The notes: a model not told the origin generated them from the sequence alone. A stretch of 64,000 nt of DNA from Paenibacillus paeoniae (GCF_003388735.1 NZ_QUBQ01000001.1:1612001-1676000), one strand, 5' to 3'. Positions 1 to 9,085 are shown, counted from the first letter of the stretch. A program made the numbers and translations.

Positions 1-1
1 C

Positions 2-1519
2 GCTCTTGCGGCTAAGGATATCGAAAAGTCGAAAAAAATCGCCGGGACTGTTCAAGCCGAACTGCCGAAGGCTGCCAAGCTTGCCAAGGATGGCGAGGCT
101 TTCACGAAACAGCTCGGCCTATTTTTCGAACAAAGCACATTGACTCTGGATACTGCTGGCCCTCTTATTAAACAAGATTTGGGGCTGTTGCTTGAAGCGG
201 CTCATGCGATGGAGGAGCTTACAGTTATTTTGCAGGATTCTTCGATGGATTCGGCAGTCATCCGAACCACGCTTGAGCTTGCGGGCAAACGTCTTACTAG
301 CGCTGTGACCGTAACGGATGGGATGATTAAGCTGCTTGGACGCTTGAACCATTTGAGTCATAGCGAGCAGCTCTCGTCTGCGATAGGGAGTCTTCAGCAG
401 ATCAACAATCGGTTCCAGCAGCAGCTTACGCTAGTACAGCAAATCCGTTCTGCCATCGATAAAGGCGAGGAGCCTGCGCAAACGCTTATGGATCGTCTTA
501 GCACCTTATCAAAGGGAACCGCTGGACTTCTTTCCGATCTACTAAGTCGCTACGACAGTGAGCTATGGCCGCGTATCAAGCAAGCTGCTGATAAAGCGAA
601 ACAAGCTGCATCAACAGCTCAATCCGTATTGAAGGAAGCTGGAGCAGCTTTTCCCGATGTTGTTGCAATTGTAAATGATACAGCCAAGGGTCTTGAGCTT
701 GGAGGTCAGGAGCTTGCGAAGGTTCAAGCTAATTTGCCGGCCGCTGAAAAAAAGATCATGGAATTTGCGAAGCAAATACGTGAGCTTGAGCAGGAAGGCA
801 ATTTGGACGAGCTGATTGATCTGCTCCAAAACGATGCAGAGCGCGAAGGCGCTTTTTTTGCAGAGCCTGTTGTGTTGAAGGAAAACCGATTGTTTCCGAT
901 TCCGAACTATGGCTCGGCTATGTCACCGTTCTTTACGACGCTATCCCTTTGGGTCGGAGCGTTGTTGCTAGTGTCGCTGTTGACAGTAGATGTCCATCAT
1001 GCAGAGCATGCGTATCGCAGCTATGAGGTTTATTTGGGCCGTTACTTGACTTTTTTAACGATAGCCATTGTTCAGTCGCTTCTCGTTACATTGGGGGACA
1101 TATGGCTGCTCAAAGCTTATGTGGCAGATCCAGTTTGGTTCGTGCTGTTCGGCATTCTGTTAAGCAGCGTCTTTATGCTGATTGTTTATACACTCGTATC
1201 CATATTCGGCAATGTGGGCAAAGCAATGGCTATTGTTTTGCTTGTGCTCCAGCTCGCGGGATCAGGAGGTACTTTCCCGATTCAGGTGACGCCGCCTTTT
1301 TTTCAAGCGATTCATCCGTTCCTGCCCTTTACTTATGCGATTAGCATGATGAGGGAGGCGGTGGGAGGCATTCTATGGGATATTGTGGCCCGTGATTTGT
1401 TGGCTTTGGCGATCTTTGCCGGGGTGGCGCTCCTGCTTGGGCTTGCGCTCAAAAAATGGATTAATCAGTATTCCACTAAAATGATGGAGAAAGCGAAGGA
1501 AAGCGGGTTGATTCATTAG
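2..1519 (+). CDS. YhgE/Pip-family membrane protein, C-terminal part
   Basis: The reading frame is open from the left edge of the window, so the N-terminus is missing; 505 residues are present. The first ~290 residues are Ala/Gln/Leu/Lys-rich and probably a long helical coiled-coil extracellular region. The last ~220 residues contain about six hydrophobic segments followed by a charged tail. This long soluble stalk plus ABC-2-type membrane domain is the layout of YhgE/Pip proteins, which include phage infection proteins and ESX/type VII-linked membrane proteins. The substrate is unknown. No terminator is obvious after the stop. Confidence 0.8.
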   Translation, partial: ALAAKDIEKSKKIAGTVQAELPKAAKLAKDGEAFTKQLGLFFEQSTLTLDTAGPLIKQDLGLLLEAAHAMEELTVILQDSSMDSAVIRTTLELAGKRLTSAVTVTDGMIKLLGRLNHLSHSEQLSSAIGSLQQINNRFQQQLTLVQQIRSAIDKGEEPAQTLMDRLSTLSKGTAGLLSDLLSRYDSELWPRIKQAADKAKQAASTAQSVLKEAGAAFPDVVAIVNDTAKGLELGGQELAKVQANLPAAEKKIMEFAKQIRELEQEGNLDELIDLLQNDAEREGAFFAEPVVLKENRLFPIPNYGSAMSPFFTTLSLWVGALLLVSLLTVDVHHAEHAYRSYEVYLGRYLTFLTIAIVQSLLVTLGDIWLLKAYVADPVWFVLFGILLSSVFMLIVYTLVSIFGNVGKAMAIVLLVLQLAGSGGTFPIQVTPPFFQAIHPFLPFTYAISMMREAVGGILWDIVARDLLALAIFAGVALLLGLALKKWINQYSTKMMEKAKESGLIH

Positions 1520-1639
1520 CTAATTTGGAGCTTTAAATTACTTGATAAATAGATTGGTTAGGCTCATAACCAGAGCAGTTGCCGACTTTTGATAATAAGT
1601 GGATAATTATGGAGTATTGACTGGGAGGAGTGATGTTTT

Positions 1640-1699
1640 ATGAGAAGACAATTAATTGACAGTAGGGTAAATCTAGAAAAGGGGATAGTGTATAAATAG
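1640..1699 (+). CDS. Possible 19-codon leader ORF upstream of the kinase-like gene
   Basis: An ATG follows a strong GGGAGGAG ribosome site by about nine bases and opens a 19-codon frame ending in TAG. The stop codon lies in the loop of a two-part inverted repeat: 1681-1692 pairs with 1705-1710 and 1717-1722 (GGGGAT/ATCCCC and AGTGTA/TACACT). No homology was recognised. It may be a regulatory leader peptide or chance; only position, ribosome site and the fold support it. Confidence 0.3.
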   Translation: MRRQLIDSRVNLEKGIVYK

Positions 1700-1743
1700 C
1701 CCTGTACACTGGGTAAATCCCCTGATATGGAGGGGACAATTGT

Positions 1744-2624
1744 ATGAATCAACGTTCGGTAACGTATAAGATGGATCATGTTACTTTTGAGCTTCAAGAG
1801 CAGTACGATTTTTCCTGGCTTCAATCCCTTGGGACCGTATTTTGTGTATTTGATCAACAGGATTCTGGCAACATCAGCTTCGGAGTCGAAAAGCATGGTG
1901 TGAAGCGATTTGTTAAATACGCAGGTTGCAGACCTATGGATTTCTCAGGAAACCCAAAAGATGCAATAGCTAGATTATCAGCTGCCATGCCGCTATACAC
2001 GACCTTAGAACATCCAAATTTGATTAAGCTGGTTGATCATTTTGAACTGGATGAGGGCTATGCCGCCATATTTGAATGGTTTGATGGAAAGTGCTTGCAC
2101 TCACATTGGTTGTTTGCAGGTGAATCTAAATATTCTCATCCAGAGTCACCTTTCTTCAAGTTTAAACAGTTGTCCATTGAGAAAAGGTTAAAGTCACTTG
2201 ATGCTATATTTGAATTTCATATTGAGGTGGAGTCAAAGGGTTACGTAGCCGTTGATTTTTATGACGGCAGTATTCTTTATGACTTTTCTATGGATGTGAC
2301 CAAGATTTGTGACATTGACTTTTATAGGCTAGCACCTGCCACAAATGACACGGGTGCGAACTACTGGGGATCAAAACGATCGAAAGCTCCAGAGGAGTTA
2401 TATTTGGTGCACCGATTGATGCAAGAACGAATGTGTTTACGATGGGAGCTATTGCATTCGGATTGCTCGGTGGCGAAAGGGATCGTTCGTTCTCGAAATG
2501 GGAAGGAACTAAATCTCTCTATGAAGTCGCTTTACAGGCTGTTAGCATGGAGCGAGAGCAAAGGTATCCTTCCATTTATGCTTTTAAAAAGGCTTGGGAT
2601 ATTGCTGTACGTGAGCAGCTATAA
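1744..2624 (+). pseudogene. Protein-kinase-like gene with a one-base frameshift
   Basis: The start is supported by GGAGGGG about seven bases upstream of ATG. The first frame runs through a kinase-fold N-lobe and hinge (residues ~1-220) to the APEE motif at about 2388. Near 2404-2409 the natural continuation moves to another frame, reading GAPIDARTNVFTMGAIAFGL and ending at 2624. Restoring one G in TTGGTGC would join the two halves into a protein of about 293 residues resembling bacterial Ser/Thr kinase-like proteins. In the unshifted frame translation runs on to 2676 with unrelated sequence. The catalytic loop HRD and DFG are not clearly present, so even the repaired protein may be an atypical kinase or pseudokinase. 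A sequencing error is possible. Confidence 0.7.
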
Positions 2625-2640
2625 GTTTAATCAGACAAGG

Positions 2641-2675
2641 AGGCAGCCGATGCTTAATGATAGACTGCCTTTTTA
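2641..2675 (+). terminator. Intrinsic terminator after the kinase-like gene
   Basis: AGGCAG (2641-2646) pairs with CTGCCT (2665-2670), followed directly by a short T run. Confidence 0.6.
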
Positions 2676-2712
2676 GTATCGTTGATAACGGCTGCTGATT
2701 GGAATGAAAGAG

Positions 2713-2763
2713 TTGACAGATTGTTACATTAATAATAACATACGTTATATAACATGTGTTATT
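2713..2763 (+). promoter_or_regulatory. tetR promoter with overlapping palindromic operator
   Basis: TTGACA (2713-2718), a 17-base spacer and TAACAT (2736-2741) form a promoter. A 30-base palindrome at 2734-2763 (26 of 30 positions symmetric; arms begin AATAACA and end TGTTATT) covers the -10 region and start site, the usual arrangement for TetR self-repression. Confidence 0.7.
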
Positions 2764-2782
2764 ATAGTTCGGGAGGGGTTTT

Positions 2783-3382
2783 ATGCCGCCAAGATCTGAG
2801 GTTACGAAAGAAAAAGTGTTGTCCGCAGCTTTTGAGCTTGTGAGAAAGCAGGGGTTCGAAGCGTTGTCTGCACGAAACATTGCAGAGACAATCGGATGTT
2901 CTACGCAGCCGATCTATAGCCTATTTAACAGTATCGATGAGCTGAAGGAACGGATTTATGATAAAGCTGCCCAATATGCACGTGATTGTATGCTTGCGTA
3001 TCAGGATAGCGATAACTCTCCGGCATTAAACGTTACAATTGGTTTTCTCCATTTTGCCCAGGAAGAGAAATTTCTGTTCCGAACGTTATATCTAACCGGT
3101 TATAAAACTTACAATCCGCATACCGATGAGTTTCTTGGCGAAGAGCTAATGAGTCGTTATTTGCGATACAGCAAGCGGTTAAATTATGTTTCTGACGAGC
3201 AAATGAAGCGCATTTTTCTAAAGCTGACCATTTATTTGATTGGTATCGGCACGCTGCTTAATTCCCGCACTTTGGAGCTCGATATGGATGAGGCGACAGG
3301 CATGATTCGCGAAATGTACGAAATGCTTTTGCAAAAAGAAGGACTTACTTATGAAGTCGGAAATAAGGAGGGAAATCAATGA
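2783..3382 (+). CDS. TetR/AcrR-family transcriptional regulator
   Basis: Two hundred codons including the stop, starting at ATG after GGGAGGGG. Residues ~7-55 form a TetR-type helix-turn-helix (LSARNIAETIGCSTQPIYSL), and the remaining ~145 residues are the helical ligand-binding and dimerisation domain. It overlaps the next gene by four bases (ATGA at 3379-3382), so it is probably cotranscribed and translationally coupled with the phosphotransferase. The palindrome over its promoter suggests autorepression. The ligand is unknown; an aminoglycoside or related small molecule would fit the partner gene but is not shown by sequence. Confidence 0.9.
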   Translation: MPPRSEVTKEKVLSAAFELVRKQGFEALSARNIAETIGCSTQPIYSLFNSIDELKERIYDKAAQYARDCMLAYQDSDNSPALNVTIGFLHFAQEEKFLFRTLYLTGYKTYNPHTDEFLGEELMSRYLRYSKRLNYVSDEQMKRIFLKLTIYLIGIGTLLNSRTLELDMDEATGMIREMYEMLLQKEGLTYEVGNKEGNQ

Positions 3383-4248
3383 GTGTTAAACTTGGTGGGA
3401 AAATTGCAGAAGGCGGCTGTGCAGAAGTTTTTGAGTGGGGAGAGGGCAAGATCGTTAAGCTGGCTAAACCGAATACTAATGAAACAGCCATACAAGCAGA
3501 ATGGCGTCACAGCCGGATTGCAAAAGAGTGCGGTCTGCCGGTTCCCGACACATTTGACCTTGTAGAGTTGGATGGGCGCCCTGGAATTGTATTCGAACAT
3601 ATTGAAGGGGAATCACTAATTAAGCGTTTTGTTGGTCGGGGTACGACTGCCCTTCAGTCTGGATTTGATCAACCAACAAGTGAGTTCGATGATCATCTTG
3701 GGGCACAAGTGACAGCAAATCTACTGTTTCAAGTTCATCAGCATTCGGTTTCGAATATGCCGAGTCAACGAGAAAATATTACGTATGACATTCGTCGAAC
3801 ATCTTATCTGACGGAGGCTGAACAAACGGTCATCATTCATCATATGGAGCAATTGCCGAGAAAACAGCAGCTTTGTCATGGCGATCCCAATCCGGGGAAC
3901 ATTCTGTTGCGAGAGCTTCTGGAGCCCGTTCTCATTGACTGGAATAACGCCTCCATCGGCAACCCGGAAGCGGATTTGGCCGAGTATATTCTTATGATTC
4001 AATTTGCCATTCTTCCATCTTATTTGCCCAAGGAATTGAATAAGGTTCTGGATACAATGCGCGAAGCAACCATTCAAGCGTTCATAGCTGAATACGAGAG
4101 ACTTTCTGGAATTGGATATCACGATATTGAGCCATGGCTTGTCGTAATCGCGGCTCGCAAGTTATCGGCAGACGGTATCAGCGAGGATGAGAAGAGCTTA
4201 TTAATGAAGGAAATAAGGAGAAGACTTGCTGATCTAGAGGGCTCCTAA
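3379..4248 (+). CDS. Aminoglycoside phosphotransferase (APH)-family kinase
   Basis: A 289-residue protein of the APH/choline kinase fold. The N-lobe carries a glycine-containing loop (GGKIAEGGCAEVF) and the lysine in KIVKLAK. The Brenner motif is HGDPNPGNILL with catalytic Asp169 (His167), and the metal-binding Asp is in LIDWNNA. Such proteins phosphorylate hydroxyls of antibiotics, sugars or other small molecules; the substrate cannot be told here. It is translationally coupled to the upstream TetR gene and closed by a strong terminator. Confidence 0.85.
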   Translation: MSVKLGGKIAEGGCAEVFEWGEGKIVKLAKPNTNETAIQAEWRHSRIAKECGLPVPDTFDLVELDGRPGIVFEHIEGESLIKRFVGRGTTALQSGFDQPTSEFDDHLGAQVTANLLFQVHQHSVSNMPSQRENITYDIRRTSYLTEAEQTVIIHHMEQLPRKQQLCHGDPNPGNILLRELLEPVLIDWNNASIGNPEADLAEYILMIQFAILPSYLPKELNKVLDTMREATIQAFIAEYERLSGIGYHDIEPWLVVIAARKLSADGISEDEKSLLMKEIRRRLADLEGS

Positions 4249-4263
4249 TATCCGACTAGATTC

Positions 4264-4295
4264 AAAACTCCTGTTGATCACCCAACAGGAGTTTT
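4264..4295 (+). terminator. Terminator of the tetR-APH operon
   Basis: A perfect 13-base stem (4264-4276 with 4283-4295) encloses a six-base loop and the 3' arm ends in TTTT. The A-rich 5' flank could allow action on both strands. Confidence 0.85.
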
Positions 4296-4364
4296 GTGCG
4301 TAAGGCTATTCTTTTACATTGTAAACTACTATGAAGCGAGCAACTTCCTATTTATTAAATTTCA

Positions 4365-4748
4365 TCAAGGGGCATATGTGATAGTGCTGGCACTGGACAT
4401 ATTGCTGCCATTTGAATCTCTCATGAATACAACATAAGTGATGTAATTCCCGCTTACATAATCTGTATCGGTATAGGAAATAGTCCCGAAAACCAATGTT
4501 GTGTCTTTGATGACAATAGTTCCACTGACATTTTGCTGAATGCTTCTTACAACGACTTGATGACGGGGAGTGATATTAGGCGGATAGCTCCATTGAAGTG
4601 TGCGTTCATAGCGTGATGCGGCTGTAAACCGAAGATTAGTAACGGGTGATAAAATATCCGCAAAGACGGTCACCGCAAAGCTTAGCAATAATAGGAATGT
4701 AAGTACAGCGGCAACAGAAGCTCTAATGCTCATTTTTTTCAAAAACAT
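4365..4748 (-). CDS. Small secreted fibronectin type III-like protein
   Basis: A 127-residue protein with a clear Sec signal peptide: KK then a hydrophobic core (residues ~9-27) and a probable cut after VFA. The mature part (residues ~33-127) begins SPVTNLRF, has a conserved-looking W in LQWSYPP and ends YVVFMRDSNG, which fits one beta-sandwich Fn3-like domain. The ribosome site AGGAGG lies just before ATG. It stands alone, convergent with the APH operon. No enzymatic residues are visible; a cell-surface or secreted binding role is inferred. Confidence 0.7.
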   Translation of the reverse strand: MFLKKMSIRASVAAVLTFLLLLSFAVTVFADILSPVTNLRFTAASRYERTLQWSYPPNITPRHQVVVRSIQQNVSGTIVIKDTTLVFGTISYTDTDYVSGNYITYVVFMRDSNGSNMSSASTITYAP

Positions 4749-4981
4749 AACAATACCTCCTTGGTTTGTGTATGACGCAATTAAATTCTATGTCAGGAAA
4801 TGCCGTTCAAAGCACTTATTTGCTTCGCAAAGTTTATCCCAATTTTTTACTGTTTGTTGAAAATAAATCCTATAGTTGCGGATGTGTTATCTTAAAATTG
4901 CTCAAGAGCGGTACGGAGCCAGAACTGCATGAGCAATGGGTTGCGTATATAAGAAGCAAATCGTATCGCTCTAATCCTACG

Positions 4982-5006
4982 AGCCCGGTCAAGTACCGGG
5001 CTTTTA
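4982..5006 (+). terminator. Hairpin terminator in the gap before the MerR gene
   Basis: AGCCCGGT (4982-4989) pairs with ACCGGGCT (4995-5002), followed by TTTT. No confident gene lies just upstream on this strand (an 86-codon frame at 4766-5026 reads through it), so the terminator may mark a decayed gene. Confidence 0.65.
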
Positions 5007-5094
5007 TCTTTGCCATTTTGATATGAAAACCGTATGATAATAGCTATTCTTATTGCACCATGAGGAAAGCTGATTAAGGTTTGGAGGATTTCAA

Positions 5095-5931
5095 ATGAAA
5101 GAACGATTGAAAATTAGTGAAATGGCCAAATTGCGTAATCTAACCTCAGAGACGCTTCGACACTATGACAGAGTAGGCTTATTTAAGCCAGAATATGTGG
5201 ATCGTTCTTCGGGTTATCGCTATTACTCTATCTATCAGTACGAAGTACTGGGAACCATAAAGGAATTAAGAGAAATTGGCATGAGCATTGAAGACATTCA
5301 TGATTACCTGGAAGAAAGAAACTTGAGAAAGTCACTGTCCATTCTTGAAAGAAAGCATGAGGAACTGCTGGAGAAATTGAGCGAACTTCAACAATTGGAA
5401 GTGAACGTTAGAGAGAAGATCGAATTTATGAGGGTAATCTCACGATCCAATCCTTTGAATGAGATTGAACATAAGCGAATACCCGAAAGAAAACTAATTA
5501 CAAAAAGCGGAGCGATTCATACCTTTTTGGAGCTTTGTTATGGCGTTATTGAATTGGAAAATACACTGCAAGAGATTGCTCCAATTGTGGGAACGAATCG
5601 ACTTGGCGTGCTCATTGATCAAGAACATCTTACTCAAAGAAATGTTCAGGCGCCTTCCGTTTTGTTTGTAACAGCAAGGGGGATGACGGAGCCCTATAGC
5701 GACTGTGAATATGTGACGATAAGTGGCGGGGAATTTGTTTGCAGTCGATATGCTGGCGAGCTATGGGACCGAGCGGAATGTTTAACAAACCTATTGAATT
5801 ACATGGACAGTCATCAGTATATGGCGGTTGGTCCCGCCCTTCAAATCGCACATACGGACATTTCAGTCACAGATGTGCCTAGTGAAATTACATTTGAGAT
5901 TCAAATTCCTGTTGCCAATCAAAAGCATTGA
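5095..5931 (+). CDS. MerR-family regulator with C-terminal effector domain (BmrR-like)
   Basis: A 278-residue protein. Residues ~6-75 are a MerR winged helix (ISEMAKLRNLTSETLRHYDR and GYRYYS). Residues ~78-125 form the long coiled-coil dimerisation helix rich in Glu and Leu. Residues ~130-278 resemble the GyrI-like/BmrR effector-binding domain that senses drugs or other lipophilic ligands. GGAGG precedes the ATG by seven bases. The next gene, speE, lies 60 bases downstream on the same strand, so the regulator could control it, but no operator was identified. Confidence 0.85.
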   Translation: MKERLKISEMAKLRNLTSETLRHYDRVGLFKPEYVDRSSGYRYYSIYQYEVLGTIKELREIGMSIEDIHDYLEERNLRKSLSILERKHEELLEKLSELQQLEVNVREKIEFMRVISRSNPLNEIEHKRIPERKLITKSGAIHTFLELCYGVIELENTLQEIAPIVGTNRLGVLIDQEHLTQRNVQAPSVLFVTARGMTEPYSDCEYVTISGGEFVCSRYAGELWDRAECLTNLLNYMDSHQYMAVGPALQIAHTDISVTDVPSEITFEIQIPVANQKH

Positions 5932-5991
5932 CCTTTGTGTAACACAAGGGCTTACTTTAGATTTGTATCTTTTTTGAAGGGATGATCGCAA

Positions 5992-6816
5992 ATGAATTTA
6001 TGGTTCACGGAAAAGCAAACAAAGGCATTCGGTATAACAGCTAAAGTCAAGAATGTACTCCATACGGAAACAACCCCATTCCAACAGCTCGATATGATTG
6101 AGACAGAGGAATTCGGCAATATGCTGCTACTGGATGGAATGGTCATGACGTCGGAGAGGGACGAATTTGTTTATCATGAAATGATTGCTCATGTGCCCCT
6201 GTTTACCCATCCTCATCCTAAAAAAGTGCTTGTCGTAGGCGGAGGAGATGGCGGAACGGTAAAGCAAGTGCTTAAGCATCCAAGTGTAGAAAAGGTAGTA
6301 CAGGTCGAGATCGATGCCAAAGTTGTGGAATACTCCAAAATGTTTTTGCCTGAAATCGCATCTGCTTATGACGATGATCGTGCAGAGCTAATTATTGGTG
6401 ATGGGTTCATGCATATTCTGAATAGCGAGAATGAATATGACATTATATTGATTGATTCCACAGAACCGGTAGGTCCAGCTGCTAATTTGTTTACGAAAGG
6501 TTTTTATGCGGGGATCTTCAAAGCATTAAAGGAAGATGGAATTTTTGTTGCGCAAACGGATAATCCCTGGTTCAAAGCAGATTTAATCAGAAATGCGATT
6601 AAAGATACGAGGGAGTACTTTAGTGTTACTCGACTCTACACATGTAACATTCCTACGTATCCGAGCGGGATGTGGACGTTCACTCTTGGATCGAAGAGAC
6701 ATGATCCTATTGCCGTAAGCAAAGATACGATTACTGATGTTGACTCCAGTTACTATACTGCTGACATACACCATGCTTCTTTTGTACTTCCGAAATTTGT
6801 ACAAGATCTGTTGTAA
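5992..6816 (+). CDS. speE: Spermidine synthase (polyamine aminopropyltransferase)
   Basis: A 274-residue protein matching SpeE along its length. It transfers the aminopropyl group from decarboxylated S-adenosylmethionine to putrescine, giving spermidine. The cofactor-binding GGGDGGT is at residues 83-89, the catalytic Asp155 sits in [11 protein letters not shown], and QTDNPW and YPSG later in the protein are family landmarks. The N-terminal beta-strand domain (LWFTEKQT) is typical. GGGATGATC lies upstream of ATG. speD and speB are not in the window, so polyamine supply must be encoded elsewhere. A strong terminator follows. Confidence 0.95.
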   Translation: MNLWFTEKQTKAFGITAKVKNVLHTETTPFQQLDMIETEEFGNMLLLDGMVMTSERDEFVYHEMIAHVPLFTHPHPKKVLVVGGGDGGTVKQVLKHPSVEKVVQVEIDAKVVEYSKMFLPEIASAYDDDRAELIIGDGFMHILNSENEYDIILIDSTEPVGPAANLFTKGFYAGIFKALKEDGIFVAQTDNPWFKADLIRNAIKDTREYFSVTRLYTCNIPTYPSGMWTFTLGSKRHDPIAVSKDTITDVDSSYYTADIHHASFVLPKFVQDLL

Positions 6817-6835
6817 GGATAAGGCATAATCGAGC

Positions 6836-6871
6836 AGAAGCCGGGAAACATGTCCCGGCTTCTCTTTTTTT
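6836..6871 (+). terminator. Terminator of speE
   Basis: An 11-base stem (6836-6846 with 6853-6863, AGAAGCCGGGA) with a six-base loop is followed by a T-rich run that extends into the stop region of the convergent gene. Confidence 0.9.
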
Positions 6872-8387
6872 ATTTTCGATTTGATCCTTCTAGCCAGTTG
6901 ATATGGGCTTGGAAGCGCAATTGCTTGAGCTCAAGCGCAGTAAGATTAGGAACGTCATCCTTCGTCGTAACAAGGACAAGCCGTGATTCGGCGTTCCAGC
7001 CTACCTTCGCGCCAAATGTTTCGAGCACTACCCGCGCAGGGATATATGTTCGGCCATTGCTTATTATCGCTGGAACGGAATTTTGAGCTTTGCCATTAAT
7101 ATAGATGGTATCATGGTAAATCGGAATTTCGATCGTCGTGCCTTGCTTGCTAGCCGTTACAACACGAGTTCTGGAATCCCACCCTACTTTGGCACCGAGC
7201 TTTTCCAGCAGCTCCCGGAATGGAAGCAGGGTGGAGCCTTGATGAACCAGAGGTTCATTCTCCAGCTTCATCAGCTCATTGTTCCATACGACGGCTGCCT
7301 TGTATTGGATGCCTTGCGGAGAGACAGCCGTATCGATGAGCCATTCGCTGGCAGGCGGTAATGGTTTGGTGACGGGATTGTTTATAAAGTCGAGCCAGTC
7401 TCCTGTGTTCGCTTGAATGGATGGTGGAGCTCCGTTATAGAAGAGTGGAACACCGGGCTTGATGCGCAGTTTATAATAGGGTTTTATAGAATTTCTACTT
7501 CCGTCATTGATGTAAGTCAGTTCTAATTCATAATTGGATAACAAACGAAGCTTTGCCAGTTCAAGCGGGTATTGCGGCTTTAGTTTGTCTGGGAAAGCGG
7601 GCGCTTGATTATTAAGAGACTCTGGGAGTTGGCCGGCCTGATTGAATACGTAATAAGGAAGAAGGGAATAGGTCAGAACCTTTGGCCCTACATTCTCATT
7701 CCAGTGCCAATAGGGCGTTACTTCTTTGTATATGTTTTTGGCTGCAGCTTGGTAGGACATGATGGGATGAGCGTCGTCAAAGGTTTCATTGCCCCAATAA
7801 ACATGGTAACTTTGTACGTTTCCAGTTTGAGGATTAACATGTAGCTTGAAATAATTTCCTTCAAATCGTATACCGTTGTGTGCTCGATTGAACTGAATGG
7901 GGTCGCCGTATCTCTCCTTTTCATATTCTGAGATTGGATAGGGGTTGTAGATCCAAGTATCAGCCAGCTTCCAAGGGGTTTCCTTGATGAAAGCCGCTGC
8001 TATGAATACAGCTTCTTCCTTCGTAACTTCCTTCCCGTTGGTTTCATCGAGAAAATCAAAATTTTTCTCGTCAAACATAATAACCTCGCCTGTCTTACTG
8101 TTAAGCAGGATCTCGCCCATTTGATTGTTTAGTTTATACTTAATCTCAAAAAACGATAGGTTCGACTCCATATGAGTGATGGTAGTAGTTGCTCCTTCCG
8201 GCAGCAGCTTTAATTCTTTGGCGCGCTTAATGGCTTGTGCGCTATCCGCAAGCTTCCTAGTTGCTGCATCATCGGCCGCTTTGACAGGTGTTGAGGTTAC
8301 ATCTGCAACAACGCTGATTATGAGCGATAAGGTAATTAACAACTTGGCAAGAGACTTCCAATAAGCAGCATGCGAACTCTTATTCAT
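6870..8387 (-). CDS. Secreted YcdB/YcdC-like protein with C-terminal copper-amine-oxidase-type stalk domain
   Basis: About 505 residues. I place the start at ATG 8387 because AGAGG lies ten bases upstream; a TTG at 8393 is also possible. A hydrophobic segment (LAKLLITLSLIISVVA) near the N-terminus is a signal peptide. The middle (residues ~45-300) looks like PepSY-type YcdB/YcdC repeats (GEVIMFDEKN, NPQTGNVQSYHVYW). The C-terminal ~110 residues contain two copies of the copper-amine-oxidase N-terminal-like fold (LLPFRELLEKLGAKVGWD and TYIPARVVLETFGAKVGWN), which in Paenibacillus is a non-catalytic extracellular module. An extracytoplasmic role is inferred. Confidence 0.85.
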   Translation of the reverse strand: MNKSSHAAYWKSLAKLLITLSLIISVVADVTSTPVKAADDAATRKLADSAQAIKRAKELKLLPEGATTTITHMESNLSFFEIKYKLNNQMGEILLNSKTGEVIMFDEKNFDFLDETNGKEVTKEEAVFIAAAFIKETPWKLADTWIYNPYPISEYEKERYGDPIQFNRAHNGIRFEGNYFKLHVNPQTGNVQSYHVYWGNETFDDAHPIMSYQAAAKNIYKEVTPYWHWNENVGPKVLTYSLLPYYVFNQAGQLPESLNNQAPAFPDKLKPQYPLELAKLRLLSNYELELTYINDGSRNSIKPYYKLRIKPGVPLFYNGAPPSIQANTGDWLDFINNPVTKPLPPASEWLIDTAVSPQGIQYKAAVVWNNELMKLENEPLVHQGSTLLPFRELLEKLGAKVGWDSRTRVVTASKQGTTIEIPIYHDTIYINGKAQNSVPAIISNGRTYIPARVVLETFGAKVGWNAESRLVLVTTKDDVPNLTALELKQLRFQAHINWLEGSNRK

Positions 8388-8662
8388 GGACAATCATCCT
8401 CTCATACTAGAGAAAATTTACCTAAATATAGATATAATGACATCAAGACGTTACAAGCGGGAAAAGAGTTGCAGCTAGAAGGGGAATGGTATCGACACCG
8501 GCTAGAGGGAATAAGAAGAAGGCTAGCTGAATGGAATGAATTGCGTTCATTAGGCGCACCGAATGAATGGTGGGCTTTGGAACTTTTTACATAGCGATGG
8601 GTATGTTAAAATATTTGTAGATCGTTCATTTATGCAAGCATAAAGCACAGGAGGGGACCCGA

Positions 8663-8899
8663 TTGAAAAACAGGCTGAAAAAAGCTGGTTTAATCCTATT
8701 GCCGCTAACCGTTGGCGGCATTATAACGGGCTTTTATTTGGAACAATTTAATTTCGCATTTACTCTAATGGGTTTGCTTGTGTTGGTTTTCTGGGGATGG
8801 GGAGCTGCACTTACAGTCAAAAACCGTTCAAATCAACATCTGGACTTGTATAACAGTGCCAAACAGGAACAAGACCCTATAGAGAAATATAGTAGATAG
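8663..8899 (+). CDS. Small two-helix membrane protein, unknown function
   Basis: A 78-residue protein with a TTG start, supported by GGAGGGGACC seven to twelve bases upstream. A basic N-terminus (KNRLKKA) leads into two hydrophobic segments (residues ~9-26 and ~30-50), followed by a polar C-terminus of about 28 residues. No family was recognised. It is followed by a long-loop hairpin and appears to be monocistronic. Confidence 0.6.
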   Translation: MKNRLKKAGLILLPLTVGGIITGFYLEQFNFAFTLMGLLVLVFWGWGAALTVKNRSNQHLDLYNSAKQEQDPIEKYSR

Positions 8900-8912
8900 A
8901 TAAACGGTTTAC

Positions 8913-8965
8913 AACCTCTCATAAGACGCTGACCATGCCGGTTTGCTTCTCAAGAGAGGTTTTGT
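8913..8965 (+). terminator. Probable terminator after the small membrane protein
   Basis: AACCTCTC (8913-8920) pairs with GAGAGGTT (8954-8961), followed by TT. The 33-base loop is unusually long for an intrinsic terminator and may fold further. Confidence 0.5.
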
Positions 8966-9003
8966 TAAATGTAGATGTTCTCGGCATTCTACTTTTTATA
9001 TAT

Positions 9004-9036
9004 TTTACTTTAAAATTATTAAAAATATACTATAAT
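9004..9036 (+). promoter_or_regulatory. Probable promoter of the MFS exporter gene
   Basis: A perfect TATAAT (9031-9036) sits in an A/T-rich stretch; the best -35 candidate is TTTACT (9004-9009) at a longer than ideal spacing. The transcript would have a leader of about 115 bases that contains a tiny ORF. Confidence 0.5.
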
Positions 9037-9085
9037 AGAGTCTACCAGCTTTTTTGCATGGAAATATAGGGGAGGAGCCATACGA

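Noticed and set aside
4766..5026. 86-codon plus-strand ORF after the Fn3-like gene
   Set aside because: No good ribosome site, no recognised motif and it runs through a terminator hairpin at 4982-5006; possibly a decayed gene but not supportable.
8370..8594. 74-codon plus-strand ORF overlapping the start of the divergent secreted-protein gene
   Set aside because: The second half (EGIRRRLAEWNELRS, WWALELF) looks coding, but the start lies inside the neighbouring gene with no ribosome site; may be a gene remnant, too weak to call.
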